A stretch of 23,539 nt of DNA from RZZS01 sp964498755 (GTDB lineage Bacteria; Pseudomonadota; Alphaproteobacteria; Micavibrionales; Micavibrionaceae), in the NCBI GenBank assembly GCA_964498755.1, contig CAZCIB010000038.1, positions 1-23,539 of the forward strand, in the 5' to 3' direction. The stretch's first letter is position 1, and the number at the start of each line of letters is the position of its first letter. The translations under genes and the position numbers were made by a program. The notes beneath the pieces are model-generated. The model was not told where the DNA came from. It was given only the letters and a program-made list of their open reading frames with translations, and did not search any database. This document shows positions 8,103-16,271 of this stretch, one piece after another.

Positions 8103-8132
8103 TTAACCACTCCTTAAATCTCGTGTTATATT
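8103..8132 (+). promoter_or_regulatory. CtrA-type box and -10 element of the flp pilin promoter
   Basis: TTAA at 8103-8106 and TTAA at 8114-8117 flank exactly 7 bases, a full CtrA pattern. TATATT at 8127-8132 fits a -10. A 17-bp spacer would put the -35 at 8104-8109, inside the box, which is how CtrA-activated promoters of Caulobacter are built. The predicted leader to the ATG at 8221 is about 82 bases. It contains two copies of GGAGCTT (near 8149 and 8167), whose meaning is unclear. The 274-bp gap 7947-8220 otherwise holds only the terminator and AT-rich DNA. Confidence 0.62.
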
Positions 8133-8220
8133 CTGGTATTGACTGTTGGGAGCTTCAGCGGTTATTGGAGCTTTTCTAAACAAAGTTGGATTGGAAAATC
8201 TTAAGCGAAGGAGAACGAGT

Positions 8221-8409
8221 ATGTTGAAAGTCTATGCATGGATCGAAGCCTATCTGAAAGACGAAGAAGGCGCGACCGCAATTGAATACGGCCTGATTGC
8301 AGGCGGTATCTCTCTTGCCATTGTCGCCGCTGTTTTTGCTTTTGGTGAGGACCTCAGCGCTGTCTTCAACACGATTGGAGATAAGATGGAAGCCGCTAAC
8401 AAGTCCTAG
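8221..8409 (+). CDS. flp: Flp-type major pilin
   Basis: This 62-residue prepilin would be the structural subunit of the Tad pilus (called pilA in Caulobacter). A 17-residue leader ends EEG. Cleavage after Gly17 would give a 45-residue mature protein starting ATAIEYGLIAG, with Glu at +5 and Tyr at +6 as in Flp pilins. One hydrophobic helix follows (about 18-45). The frame is open upstream to 8146, but ATG 8221 is preferred because of a GAAGGAGAA ribosome site at 8207-8215 and the standard pilin leader. It has its own promoter and terminator, which suits a protein needed in great excess over the assembly machine. Confidence 0.95.
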   Translation: MLKVYAWIEAYLKDEEGATAIEYGLIAGGISLAIVAAVFAFGEDLSAVFNTIGDKMEAANKS

Positions 8410-8436
8410 GTTAGCAAAAAAGGCTTAAATTAAAAA

Positions 8437-8466
8437 AAAACCCGCCCTGCATCTTGGGCGGGTTTT
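8437..8466 (+). terminator. Terminator between flp and cpaA
   Basis: AAAACCCGCCC (8437-8447) pairs with GGGCGGGTTTT (8456-8466) around an 8-base loop, followed by TTTTATTTTT. The cpaA start lies only about 25 bases after the T-run and no obvious separate promoter is seen there. Partial read-through would feed the downstream assembly genes at a lower level than flp. Confidence 0.85.
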
Positions 8467-8497
8467 ATTTTTCCCGCCTTTTTTCAGTGAGGTGATC

Positions 8498-9010
8498 GTG
8501 GCCCTGTTTGTTGCAACCCTTTTCATTGCGGCCTTCTGCTGCGTTTTTGCCGCCGCGGCTTGCGATGCTTTCAAAATGGAAATACCGAATGCCCTGCCGC
8601 TTAGCGTTGCGCTGTTTTTTTTCGCGGCCTGGGCGATCGAGTTCGCGAGCGGTTCAGGAGAACAGTTTTTTGCGCAGCCGCTTTGGTATCATTTAGTGGC
8701 GGGCTTGGCGGCCTTCTTTGTGACATTCCTTTTATTCGCGCTGCGCGTCTTTGGCGCGGGCGACGCTAAGCTGATTTCAGCTTGTGCGCTCTGGACGGGA
8801 TTTCAGGGTTTGCCAGTTTTTCTTTTATGGGTTACGATAATGGGGGCGATGCTTGCTCTTTTGACGCTTCTGTTGCGGAAATTTAAACCCAAAACCCCGT
8901 TTTCAGAAGAGTCCTGGATCGGTCGCGCCACAAACGGAGAGGCTGTTGTCCCGTATGGCATTGCCATAGCGTTTGGATTTGCCGCCTCGATGTACGGTTC
9001 TGTTTTTTGA
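8498..9010 (+). CDS. cpaA: Prepilin peptidase CpaA (A24 family)
   Basis: This 170-residue inner-membrane aspartyl protease of the TadV/CpaA type would cleave the leaders of Flp and the TadE-type proteins. The two catalytic aspartates of the family are visible: one in CDAFKMEIPN near the N-terminus, the other in the FGAGDAKL motif (GxGD) after the third membrane helix. Several hydrophobic segments cover most of the length, including FLLWVTIMGAMLALLTLLL. Two GTG codons lie two codons apart (8492 and 8498). GTG 8498 is preferred because GAGG at 8489-8492 is correctly spaced for it and would overlap the first. No methylase domain is present, as expected for the short TadV class. Confidence 0.92.
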   Translation: MALFVATLFIAAFCCVFAAAACDAFKMEIPNALPLSVALFFFAAWAIEFASGSGEQFFAQPLWYHLVAGLAAFFVTFLLFALRVFGAGDAKLISACALWTGFQGLPVFLLWVTIMGAMLALLTLLLRKFKPKTPFSEESWIGRATNGEAVVPYGIAIAFGFAASMYGSVF

Positions 9011-9106
9011 AGTCCTGACGCATCGATCAAAGATGCTTAATAATCCTTTCCCTGCGGCGCGCCCGTGTCCTTTTGCCGATGTTTTTCGGTTTTGTGGAGT
9101 TAACAG

Positions 9107-10033
9107 ATGAACAAAAACATTATCATAGTCCTGGCTGGCGGCGTTTTGATCGCGGTGCTCGTCGCGGTGCTGGTGCAGTTAAGTTTGAGCGGGGATGATG
9201 AGCCTCAGGTGGCTGTGAAGGAAGAGGCGAGGGTAGAGATACTTGTGGCTAACAAGGATCTGCCCGCCGGGCATCGCCTTGTGGATGATGATTTGCGCTG
9301 GCAGAAATGGCCGAAGAGCGCAGTATTTAGCGGCGCGATCGTGCGTGAGGACGGCCAGTCGCCTGAAGATGCCGTCGAGGGGCGTCTGTCGCGGCCCCTG
9401 TCAGTCGATGAGCCCTTGACGGAGGCGGTTGTGCTGTCGGCGGACGGGAATTACCTTGCCGCTGCGCTTGATAAAGGCTACAGGGCCGTTGCGATACAGG
9501 TTAACGCGGGGTCGATGGCTGGCGGCTTTATCGGCCCGGGGGATTATGTAGATGTTCTTTTGACCTACGATGTCAGGTTTGACACATATGGCGATCAGGT
9601 TGCGGAGAGAATGTATGGCTCCGAGGTTGACGATCTGGCGACCGAAACGGTTCTCGAGAATATCAAGGTTCTGGCTGTTGATCAGAGAGCGACGCGGCCT
9701 GAAGAGGACGCGAAAGTCGGGCGTACGGCGACTCTGGAAGTTACCTTGCGCCAGGCGGAAAAGCTTGCGCTTGCGGCGGAAATGGGGGATCTTACCCTGG
9801 CGTTGCGCGGCGTTGGCGATAATAAGGTCATCGGGCGCTCGTGGCCTATCTCAACGGATCTCAGGATTGTCGACCTGAACAAGGAATTGTCCGGCATGTA
9901 TGAAAAAATGCTGATGGAAAATGCCGCTTTGAATGCAGATTCTCAGAATGCTGTCTTAAATACCTCTGGCGAAAAAGGGAATATTGTGCGAATCTATAGT
10001 GGGGATGAAGTTCAAGAGGTTCCTTCCAAATAA
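9107..10033 (+). CDS. cpaB: Flp pilus assembly protein CpaB (RcpC)
   Basis: This 308-residue periplasmic protein is anchored by an N-terminal helix (about 4-27). An SAF-type domain follows, starting VEILVANKDLPAGHRLVDDDLRWQKWP (about 43-69) and running to the VEGRLSRPLSVDEPL region. The RcpC/CpaB domain then continues with GYRAVAIQVNAGSMAGGFIGPGDYVDVLLTYD. In the family it accompanies the secretin and may link it to the peptidoglycan or the inner-membrane parts. The ATG has GGAG at 9096-9099. The 96-bp gap before it has only a weak 5-bp hairpin (GCATC/GATGC near 9019-9035). The C-terminal 40 residues are polar and look unstructured. Confidence 0.93.
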   Translation: MNKNIIIVLAGGVLIAVLVAVLVQLSLSGDDEPQVAVKEEARVEILVANKDLPAGHRLVDDDLRWQKWPKSAVFSGAIVREDGQSPEDAVEGRLSRPLSVDEPLTEAVVLSADGNYLAAALDKGYRAVAIQVNAGSMAGGFIGPGDYVDVLLTYDVRFDTYGDQVAERMYGSEVDDLATETVLENIKVLAVDQRATRPEEDAKVGRTATLEVTLRQAEKLALAAEMGDLTLALRGVGDNKVIGRSWPISTDLRIVDLNKELSGMYEKMLMENAALNADSQNAVLNTSGEKGNIVRIYSGDEVQEVPSK

Positions 10034-10142
10034 TCCCCACGTTTTCTTTTCCCCGCTTCAGGGGAGTCTAAGGTAGTAAAGTTATGGCAAAAGGTCTTCT
10101 GCGAAAGTGAGAGCTATGCTCAGGGTTAGTGAAGGCGTTTAT

Positions 10143-11603
10143 ATGCGTTATGGGGTTTTGCCGGCGCTTGTTCTGGCGCTGCTGGTTGCGGCCTGGCACG
10201 CGCACGCGGCGCGCAGTTCGGATTTCGCCGCCGTTAAAGGCGCGTCAATTGTTCAGGTGCCTTTGGGTAAAGGCGACGTTCTGGATATAGACGGCGCCGT
10301 TTCTGACGTCCTGGTGGCTGATCCGGGCATAATTGACGTCACTGCCTTACAGTCGGGGCGTATTTATATGGTTGGCTTGCAGGTCGGGGATACGAACATA
10401 CTGGCCGTGGACGCAAACGGGGACGTTATCAAGCGTTTTGATGTGCATGTGCGCTACGACCTCAAGGCCATCCAGTCGCTGGTGGACAGTTTTTTCCCTG
10501 ACGATGATATTGAGATCGGCGCCATACACGATCAGATCTTTCTGCGCGGCGAGGTGGCGACGCCTGATGTCGCCTCCGAGGTGGTCAAGATAGTCGCTCA
10601 CTATGTAAGCGACATAATGGACGAGGATTTTGACGATCCCGACGAAATCTTCGTGAATATGCTGAAGGTGCGTAGCGGTCAGCAGGTTATGTTGCGCGTG
10701 AAGATTATGGAAGTCAGTCGAAGCATGTTGCGCGAGCTGGGCATCGAAACGCGGCTTAACGACCTGAACGAATTGAGCACCAGCCTCATTTTTGGACAGT
10801 TGCCGGCGTCAAACGTTCTTGGCTCATCTCTCGAAGAAATCGGCTTTTTGACGACTGATACGCTGGCGGGAGCCGGGTTGACGGGCGATCCAGTATTTAC
10901 GGGCCGCTCCGTTCTGGATAGCGGCATTGACGGTATCGGGCTGATCGAAAATACGCTTAACGCGCTGGAAGAAAACGGTCTGGTGAATATTCTGGCGGAG
11001 CCGAATTTGACGGCGGTTTCCGGAGAAGAGGCCGGGTTTCTGGCCGGGGGCGAATTTCCTGTTCCGGCAGGGCGCGATGAAACGGGAAATCTCGTAATTA
11101 ATTTTCGTCAGTTTGGCGTATCGCTGAACTTCCGTCCTATCGTGATTTCTGAAAAAAGAATTAGCCTGCGCATGAACACGGAAGTCTCGTCGCTGGATTT
11201 TGATAGTTCCGTGACGTTGCAGGGCGTTGACGTTCCGGGACTTGATCTGCGCCGGGCTTCTACAGTAGTTGAGATGCCAAGCGGCGCCAGTCTAATGATT
11301 GCAGGTATTTTGAGGTCCGAGAGCGCCAAGGGGATGACGGGCCTGCCGGGCGTACATAAGACGCCGATTTTAGGCGACTTGATTTCTTCAAACAGTTTCC
11401 GCCGTGACGAGAGCGAACTGGTCGTGCTGGTGACTCCTTATCTGGTTGAGCCTTTTGCGGAGAAGCAATACGCGGAGGATGTCCCCGAGGAGCTGACAAG
11501 GCCTCTGGCAACGGCGTTTGCCGAAAATATCCGCCGGACTTACGGTGACAGGGCTCCAGATATGTTTGATGAAAAAATGCAGTACGGATATCTTCTACAG
11601 TAG
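10143..11603 (+). CDS. cpaC: Outer-membrane secretin CpaC (RcpA)
   Basis: This 486-residue protein would form the outer-membrane channel of the Tad pilus. A signal peptide (1-22) ends AHA before ARSS. A pilus-assembly N-terminal domain follows (about 33-105, with DVLVADPGIIDV and GDTNILAVD). A BON-like segment is at 107-160, KVRSGQQVMLRVKIMEVSRS at 175-194, and the secretin core is at about 255-435. The core includes GLVNILAEPNLTAVSGEEAG, FLAGGEFPVP and LVVLVTPYLVEP. The frame is open from GTG 10107, and ATG 10116 is also in frame. ATG 10143 is chosen for its GAAGG ribosome site (10131-10135) and because it begins the signal peptide directly. A second copy of the N-terminal domain is encoded alone on the minus strand at 18055-18624. 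Confidence 0.93.
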   Translation: MRYGVLPALVLALLVAAWHAHAARSSDFAAVKGASIVQVPLGKGDVLDIDGAVSDVLVADPGIIDVTALQSGRIYMVGLQVGDTNILAVDANGDVIKRFDVHVRYDLKAIQSLVDSFFPDDDIEIGAIHDQIFLRGEVATPDVASEVVKIVAHYVSDIMDEDFDDPDEIFVNMLKVRSGQQVMLRVKIMEVSRSMLRELGIETRLNDLNELSTSLIFGQLPASNVLGSSLEEIGFLTTDTLAGAGLTGDPVFTGRSVLDSGIDGIGLIENTLNALEENGLVNILAEPNLTAVSGEEAGFLAGGEFPVPAGRDETGNLVINFRQFGVSLNFRPIVISEKRISLRMNTEVSSLDFDSSVTLQGVDVPGLDLRRASTVVEMPSGASLMIAGILRSESAKGMTGLPGVHKTPILGDLISSNSFRRDESELVVLVTPYLVEPFAEKQYAEDVPEELTRPLATAFAENIRRTYGDRAPDMFDEKMQYGYLLQ

Positions 11604-11613
11604 CGGGAATGCC

Positions 11614-12294
11614 ATGATAGAATGCCTCAGGAATATAAGTGGCCGCGCAGGCGCAGGAAGAAGGGCGGCTCTTGCGGCCTTGTGCGCAGCGACTCTTTTT
11701 TCAGCGTCGGCTTGTGAAAGTTATTTTGTCCTTCCTTCGGGAAACACGAACAAACGCGTTGAGTTGCATAACGCGGAGCAGGCTTACCGCATGCCGGTTC
11801 ATCAGTATGATGAGGACGCTTTCGATGCCATCGGGCGGGATTACTGGCGTTACGGCGACAGTCCGGTAAGAGTTACGGTCGCCTATAACCGCGACAAGGG
11901 CGAGGGAGAAAAGGCAAGCCAGGAAGCGGCGCGTTTGGCTGACGGACTGCGTCGAAACGGCGTAAAGGAAATTGATGTCGACATCCTGCCAACCCAAGCG
12001 GACGAGATGCTGGGGTTGATCACCTATGATTCTGTTACGGCCCACAAGCCAAGAGGCTGTGGCGAGATGCCGGGCTACGACAGCGGGCAGTCAAATGTGC
12101 AAAACGCAGAGGATTACGAGTTTGGTTGCCAGATCGAGACGATGGTCGCCAAGCAAATTATGCGTCCCAAGGATCTGGCCGGACAAGTCCGTGGACAGGA
12201 AAACGTGGACGGCTCTTCCAGAGGGTACAGTTTCATAGAGCCCTTGCGCAGAGGCGGGTCGCCAGCGGCTATCCAGCAAACGGGGACGCAATAA
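11614..12294 (+). CDS. cpaD: Pilus assembly lipoprotein CpaD
   Basis: This 226-residue probable outer-membrane lipoprotein works with the CpaC secretin. The N-terminus is basic then hydrophobic (RRAALAALCAATLFSASAC). The Cys fits lipid attachment, although the -3 position is Ala rather than Leu, so the lipobox is only moderate. Family hallmarks are HKPRGCGEMPGYDSG in the middle and YEFGCQIETMVAKQIMRPKDL near residue 170, the conserved GC...GC pattern of CpaD (PF09476). The frame opens at 11518 inside cpaC. ATG 11614, 10 bp after the cpaC stop with CGGGA upstream, gives the proper signal peptide and is preferred. A 64-bp gap with no clear signal follows before cpaE. Confidence 0.88.
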   Translation: MIECLRNISGRAGAGRRAALAALCAATLFSASACESYFVLPSGNTNKRVELHNAEQAYRMPVHQYDEDAFDAIGRDYWRYGDSPVRVTVAYNRDKGEGEKASQEAARLADGLRRNGVKEIDVDILPTQADEMLGLITYDSVTAHKPRGCGEMPGYDSGQSNVQNAEDYEFGCQIETMVAKQIMRPKDLAGQVRGQENVDGSSRGYSFIEPLRRGGSPAAIQQTGTQ

Positions 12295-12358
12295 TTCTGA
12301 CGCTGTTTAGATTTTATTATATGCTGCAGTGGTAAAAGGATGATTGGGATAAATTTAA

Positions 12359-13609
12359 ATGAGCGAAGAAAGCAACACGGAAACCTCTGTTCTGCTTCCA
12401 GCCGCCAGCATTGCAGTATTTACCAGGGAAACGGATACAGCTGAGTCTGCGCAGGCTATAGAGCGCGACTGGCGTTTTGCGCGCGTCGGGCTGGAGGTTA
12501 TGGACGGCGACGTCGATACTGCAATTGAGGTCTTCTCAAAGGTTCAGTCTCCCGATCTTGTCGTCGTGCAGACCGAGGAAATCGACGACAGCTTTGCCGC
12601 GCGGCTTGAAGAACTGGCAGGACACTGCAAGGAAGACACGGCCGCAATCGTCATTGGACCGGTAAACGACGTTTATCTCTACCGCAAGCTTATCGGCATG
12701 GGCGTGAGCGATTACCTCGTCAAGCCAATCGTCCCGGAAGTCTTTATGGAAGTAATTGCGAAAACGCTTATCGAGCGTATTGGCGCTTCCGGAAGTCATC
12801 TTGTGGCCGTACTGGGAGCCAAGGGCGGCGTGGGAACGTCGTCCATTGCGCACATGCTCGCCTGGGGCGTTTCCGCGCATTTAAAACAGAAAATAATGCT
12901 TATGGACGCAAGCGGCGGTTGGTCGGCGACTTCCGTGTCCTTTGGATTTGAGCCCATTACAACGCTTCCTGAAGCGATGCGCGTCGCTGAAAGCAGCGAC
13001 GAGGATAATCTCAGGCGCATGCTCGTCACGCCGAATGAAAAGCTCAGCATTCTGGCGACGGGCGGCGACGTCATGCTGGATCATGATCCTGATCCAGCCG
13101 AGATCGAGAATGCGATCACGCTTATGATGACGAAATATCCCGTTGTGCTGATGGATCTCTCGCAGGCTCCCGCAAAAGTGATCAAAAGCATTGCCGTTAA
13201 AGCTCATAAGCTGATCCTGGTGACCACGCCCGTGCTTTCTTCCTTGCGATTTGCCAGGTCGCTTTACATGGAACTGAAAGAGATGCGCGGCGATACGGCC
13301 GCCTCTATTGATCTTGTTGTTAATATGCAGGGCGCGTCCAGTTCCGGCGAAGTTGCCAAGGCTGATATTGAAGCTGCCCTGGAGCGCAAGCCCGAAGTTA
13401 TTTTGCCGTATAACGCAAAGACGTTTATCGGTTGCGAAGTGCAGGGTAAAAAATTTTTCGAGAGCAAGCCCGCGCAGGATATAATTGAGAAAATACTGCC
13501 TATGGTTCAGCCTTTGGTTGCTGACGCCAAGGAAGACAGTGATCATGGCGCAAAGCAGGCCAAGGGAGCCGGCATTCTCGGTTTTCTGTCTGGCAAAGGT
13601 AAGGGATAG
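12359..13609 (+). CDS. cpaE: CpaE/TadZ-type MinD-like localisation ATPase with degenerate motifs
   Basis: This 416-residue protein has a receiver-like N-terminal domain (about 15-135) and a ParA/MinD-like domain (147-395). CpaE/TadZ places the Tad machine at the cell pole. The receiver lacks its phosphoacceptor: SPDLVVVQTEE has Gln71 where Asp is expected, while the LVKPI Lys122 is kept. The deviant Walker A reads AKGGVGTSS (154-162). The signature Lys155 is present but the P-loop Lys is Thr160, and the switch region reads MDASGGWSA instead of DxD. Atypical Walker motifs are known in TadZ proteins, so this is within family range. YPVVLMDLSQAP resembles a Walker B with Asp. The ATG is close to only a weak ribosome site (TGGGAT). 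Confidence 0.9.
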   Translation: MSEESNTETSVLLPAASIAVFTRETDTAESAQAIERDWRFARVGLEVMDGDVDTAIEVFSKVQSPDLVVVQTEEIDDSFAARLEELAGHCKEDTAAIVIGPVNDVYLYRKLIGMGVSDYLVKPIVPEVFMEVIAKTLIERIGASGSHLVAVLGAKGGVGTSSIAHMLAWGVSAHLKQKIMLMDASGGWSATSVSFGFEPITTLPEAMRVAESSDEDNLRRMLVTPNEKLSILATGGDVMLDHDPDPAEIENAITLMMTKYPVVLMDLSQAPAKVIKSIAVKAHKLILVTTPVLSSLRFARSLYMELKEMRGDTAASIDLVVNMQGASSSGEVAKADIEAALERKPEVILPYNAKTFIGCEVQGKKFFESKPAQDIIEKILPMVQPLVADAKEDSDHGAKQAKGAGILGFLSGKGKG

Positions 13610-13641
13610 GCCTTTAAAGCTTTTTTGGAGTATAGGTTTCT

Positions 13642-15291
13642 ATGGCGTTTGGCAAAAAGCAATCGGATAAGAAAACAGAAAAGCCGCTTCCCAAAAAAGC
13701 GGCTCCGGCGCCTTCGCCGCCTGAGGTTCGGGCTGCGCCTCCGGATAAAAAAGCCGAGCCGCCTCTGACGCCCGCTGAGCCGGAAGCGAAGAATGAGCCT
13801 GCATCATTAAAAGCGCCTCAGTCTGGCGCCGCGGAAACAGAGAAGCCGCTTGGGTTAAGACCCGCATCGCTTGATAACACCGCGCAGCCAGCGGAAAAAG
13901 AAGATTTGGAAGCAGCGCCCGCCGCCGAGATAAAGCCCAAAAAGAGCATGCAGGATGATGTTCTTGATGCCGTATCCGAGGAGGAGCAAGATACGGGCGA
14001 CGCGCCCGATTCCATGACGACCATGCGACTGCAGCGCGCGCGCAACAGGATCTGGCTGGACTTGCGCGATGGCATTGATCTGAAGGCGCTTGCCCGCATG
14101 GACTCGAAAGCCGCGCGCGATGAGGTGCAATCCGCCGTTCAGGAAATTGCGCGTTTTAGAAATCTGGACGTTACGCAGGCCGAACTCGAAAAGATCGCCA
14201 AGGAATGCGCCGATGACATGCTTGGCTTCGGACCTCTGGAGCCGCTTCTGGAACGCGATGATATCGCCGATATCATGATTAACGGCCCGGATACGGTTTA
14301 TATTGAAACCAAAGGTAAAATTGAGCGGACCAAAGTTAAATTCCGCGACAGCCAGCACCTGATTACTGTGAGCCAGCGGATTGTGGGCGCAATCGGACGG
14401 CGCGTCGATGAAGCCTCGCCGATTTGCGATGCGCGTTTGCCGGATGGAAGCCGCGTGAATGTGATCATTCCCCCGCTTGCCATTGACGGCGCGGCGATGA
14501 CGATCCGGAAATTTTCCAAGGAAAAGCTGACGCTTGAAAAGCTGGTGGAATTTGGCTCCATGACGCCCAGCTGCGCCAAGCTTGTTATGGCTATCGGGCG
14601 CTGCCGCGTGAATTGTCTTGTTTCCGGCGGTACGGGTTCCGGTAAAACCACGATGTTGAACTGCCTGACGCGTTACATCGACTCCGGCGAACGCATTATT
14701 ACCTGTGAAGACGCGGCGGAACTCCAGCTTCAGCAGCCGCACGTCGTTCGCCTCGAAACGCGCCCTCCCAACCTTGAAGGCGTTGGTGAAGTCACGATGC
14801 GTGATCTGGTTAAAAACTGTCTGCGGATGCGTCCCGAACGGATTATTGTCGGCGAGGTCAGGGGGTCCGAGGCCTTCGACCTCCTGCAGGCGATGAATAC
14901 GGGCCATGACGGCTCTATGGGCACGGTGCACGCCAACAACCCCCGTGAGGCCCTTTCCCGTATGGAAAACATGATCGCGATGGGCGGGCTTAACCTGCCG
15001 CAAAAGGCCGTCCGCGAGCAGATCGCCGCTGCTGTGAATGTCATCATCCAGGTACAGCGTTTGCGGGATGGCTCAAGGAAAACGACGCATGTTACGGAAG
15101 TGACCGGCATGGAAGGCGAAGTGATCACCATGCAGGACCTGTTTACGCTTGAAATTGAAGGCGAGGATGAGCGCGGCAAACTCGTCACGACGCAAAAATC
15201 ATCCGGCCTCAGGCCAAAGTTCTACGACAAGGCAAGGCAGTTCGGCGTTGAGCAGCTTGTTCTTGACGCCATGGAGGAGGCTTACGGATAA
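13642..15291 (+). CDS. cpaF: Pilus assembly/secretion ATPase CpaF (TadA)
   Basis: This 549-residue hexameric motor ATPase of the GspE/VirB11 superfamily powers Flp pilus assembly at the inner membrane. Residues 1-120 are a Pro/Ala/Lys/Glu-rich disordered arm, long for the family. The N-domain follows (LGFGPLEPLLERDDIADIMI, 194-213), then SQRIVGAIGRRVDEASPICD. Walker A is SGGTGSGKTT (328-337), the Asp box CEDAAELQL, Walker B IIVGEVRG (401-408) and the His box GHDGSMGTVHANN (421-433). All catalytic motifs are intact. The ATG is 11 bases after GGAG, a loose spacing. The stop overlaps the tadB ATG by one base (TAATG). Confidence 0.97.
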   Translation: MAFGKKQSDKKTEKPLPKKAAPAPSPPEVRAAPPDKKAEPPLTPAEPEAKNEPASLKAPQSGAAETEKPLGLRPASLDNTAQPAEKEDLEAAPAAEIKPKKSMQDDVLDAVSEEEQDTGDAPDSMTTMRLQRARNRIWLDLRDGIDLKALARMDSKAARDEVQSAVQEIARFRNLDVTQAELEKIAKECADDMLGFGPLEPLLERDDIADIMINGPDTVYIETKGKIERTKVKFRDSQHLITVSQRIVGAIGRRVDEASPICDARLPDGSRVNVIIPPLAIDGAAMTIRKFSKEKLTLEKLVEFGSMTPSCAKLVMAIGRCRVNCLVSGGTGSGKTTMLNCLTRYIDSGERIITCEDAAELQLQQPHVVRLETRPPNLEGVGEVTMRDLVKNCLRMRPERIIVGEVRGSEAFDLLQAMNTGHDGSMGTVHANNPREALSRMENMIAMGGLNLPQKAVREQIAAAVNVIIQVQRLRDGSRKTTHVTEVTGMEGEVITMQDLFTLEIEGEDERGKLVTTQKSSGLRPKFYDKARQFGVEQLVLDAMEEAYG

Positions 15292-16262
15292 TGGACCCCA
15301 TATACATTATCGGTATTGCTGTTATCGTTCTGATTGTGGTCGGCATGGTCGCAGCGATTATCATTAACCAGCAAAAAGAGCAGCGCGCCCAGACGGTTGC
15401 TTTGATCCGCGGCGGCGCAATTGACGCCGGGCCCAACAAAAAAGAAGCCCAGAACCAGAGGCGCGCTGATCTTGCCAAGAAGCTAAAAGAGGAAAACGAA
15501 GCCAGCAAGAAGAAAAAAGGCGTCAGCTTTTCTGATCAGCTGGCGCAGGCCGGAATAAAGATGTCGCCAGCGCAATTCTGGATAACCGCGCTTTTATTTT
15601 CGGCTGTTCTGGCCGGGGCGGGTTATGTTATGGGCCTGAACGCCTTTGTTTGTTTGATGATGTTTTTTATAGCCTTGTTCGGGCTGCCGCGCGCCTTGAT
15701 TAAAAACTTCACAGAGCGCAGGCAAAAGAAATTTCTGGAAGACTTCGCCGATGCGCTCGAGGCGATGATCCGTCTTTTGAAAGCCGGTATGCCGGTGTCT
15801 GAGGCGATTTCCATGGTCGGGCGCGAATTTACCGGGCCGGTCGGCGAGGAAATGTCAAAAATATACGACACGCAGAAAATTGGCGTGCCGCTCCATGAGG
15901 CCTGCTATGAGGCGACAAAGCGTATGCCGCTGACGGAAATGCAGATGTTTGCAACCGGAATTGCCATTCAGGCCCAGACCGGGGCCAGTCTCTCAGAGGT
16001 TCTGGGCAATCTCGCAAATGTTATCCGGGCGCGTTTCCGCCTCAAGCGCAAGGTGAAATCGCTCTCCTCGGAAGCCAAGTCCTCGGCGATGATTATCGGC
16101 GCCTTGCCTGTTCTGATATCGACAGGAATTTATCTGATCAATCCGGACTATATCGGCGTTCTGTTTACGGATGATTTTGGACGTATTCTCGTCGCCGGCG
16201 CGATTTTCTGGATGTGCGTTGGCATTTTCATCATGAAAATCATGATTAATTTTAAAGTTTAG
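15291..16262 (+). CDS. tadB: Pilus assembly inner-membrane platform protein TadB (CpaG)
   Basis: This 323-residue GspF-type platform protein has an N-terminal membrane helix (about 4-24), a charged cytoplasmic linker rich in Lys/Glu, and a hydrophobic pair at about 98-138. A T2SSF domain follows, with FLEDFADALEAMIRLLKAGMPVSEAISM and GIAIQAQTGASLSEVLGNLANVIR, and two C-terminal membrane helices end FIMKIMINFKV. In the family it pairs with TadC beneath the CpaF motor. The ATG shares a base with the cpaF stop, which indicates coupling. Nine bases separate it from tadC. Confidence 0.95.
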   Translation: MDPIYIIGIAVIVLIVVGMVAAIIINQQKEQRAQTVALIRGGAIDAGPNKKEAQNQRRADLAKKLKEENEASKKKKGVSFSDQLAQAGIKMSPAQFWITALLFSAVLAGAGYVMGLNAFVCLMMFFIALFGLPRALIKNFTERRQKKFLEDFADALEAMIRLLKAGMPVSEAISMVGREFTGPVGEEMSKIYDTQKIGVPLHEACYEATKRMPLTEMQMFATGIAIQAQTGASLSEVLGNLANVIRARFRLKRKVKSLSSEAKSSAMIIGALPVLISTGIYLINPDYIGVLFTDDFGRILVAGAIFWMCVGIFIMKIMINFKV

Positions 16263-16271
16263 GAGCAAGTT

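Noticed and set aside
10053..10076. Small hairpin TCCCC/GGGGA after cpaB as a terminator
   Set aside because: The stem is only 5 bp with no T-run, and cpaC follows in the same operon.
10084..10110. Eight-codon mini-frame (ATG GCA AAA ... TGA) before cpaC
   Set aside because: It has an AAGG upstream but no leader-peptide feature such as repeated regulatory codons or an attenuator hairpin.
11518..11613. Upstream start of cpaD inside cpaC
   Set aside because: It would overlap cpaC by 86 bases and bury the lipoprotein signal peptide; ATG 11614 fits better.
13855..15003. Long minus-strand open frame opposite cpaF
   Set aside because: CpaF motifs are intact on the plus strand; the reverse frame has no recognisable domain and is a codon-bias shadow.
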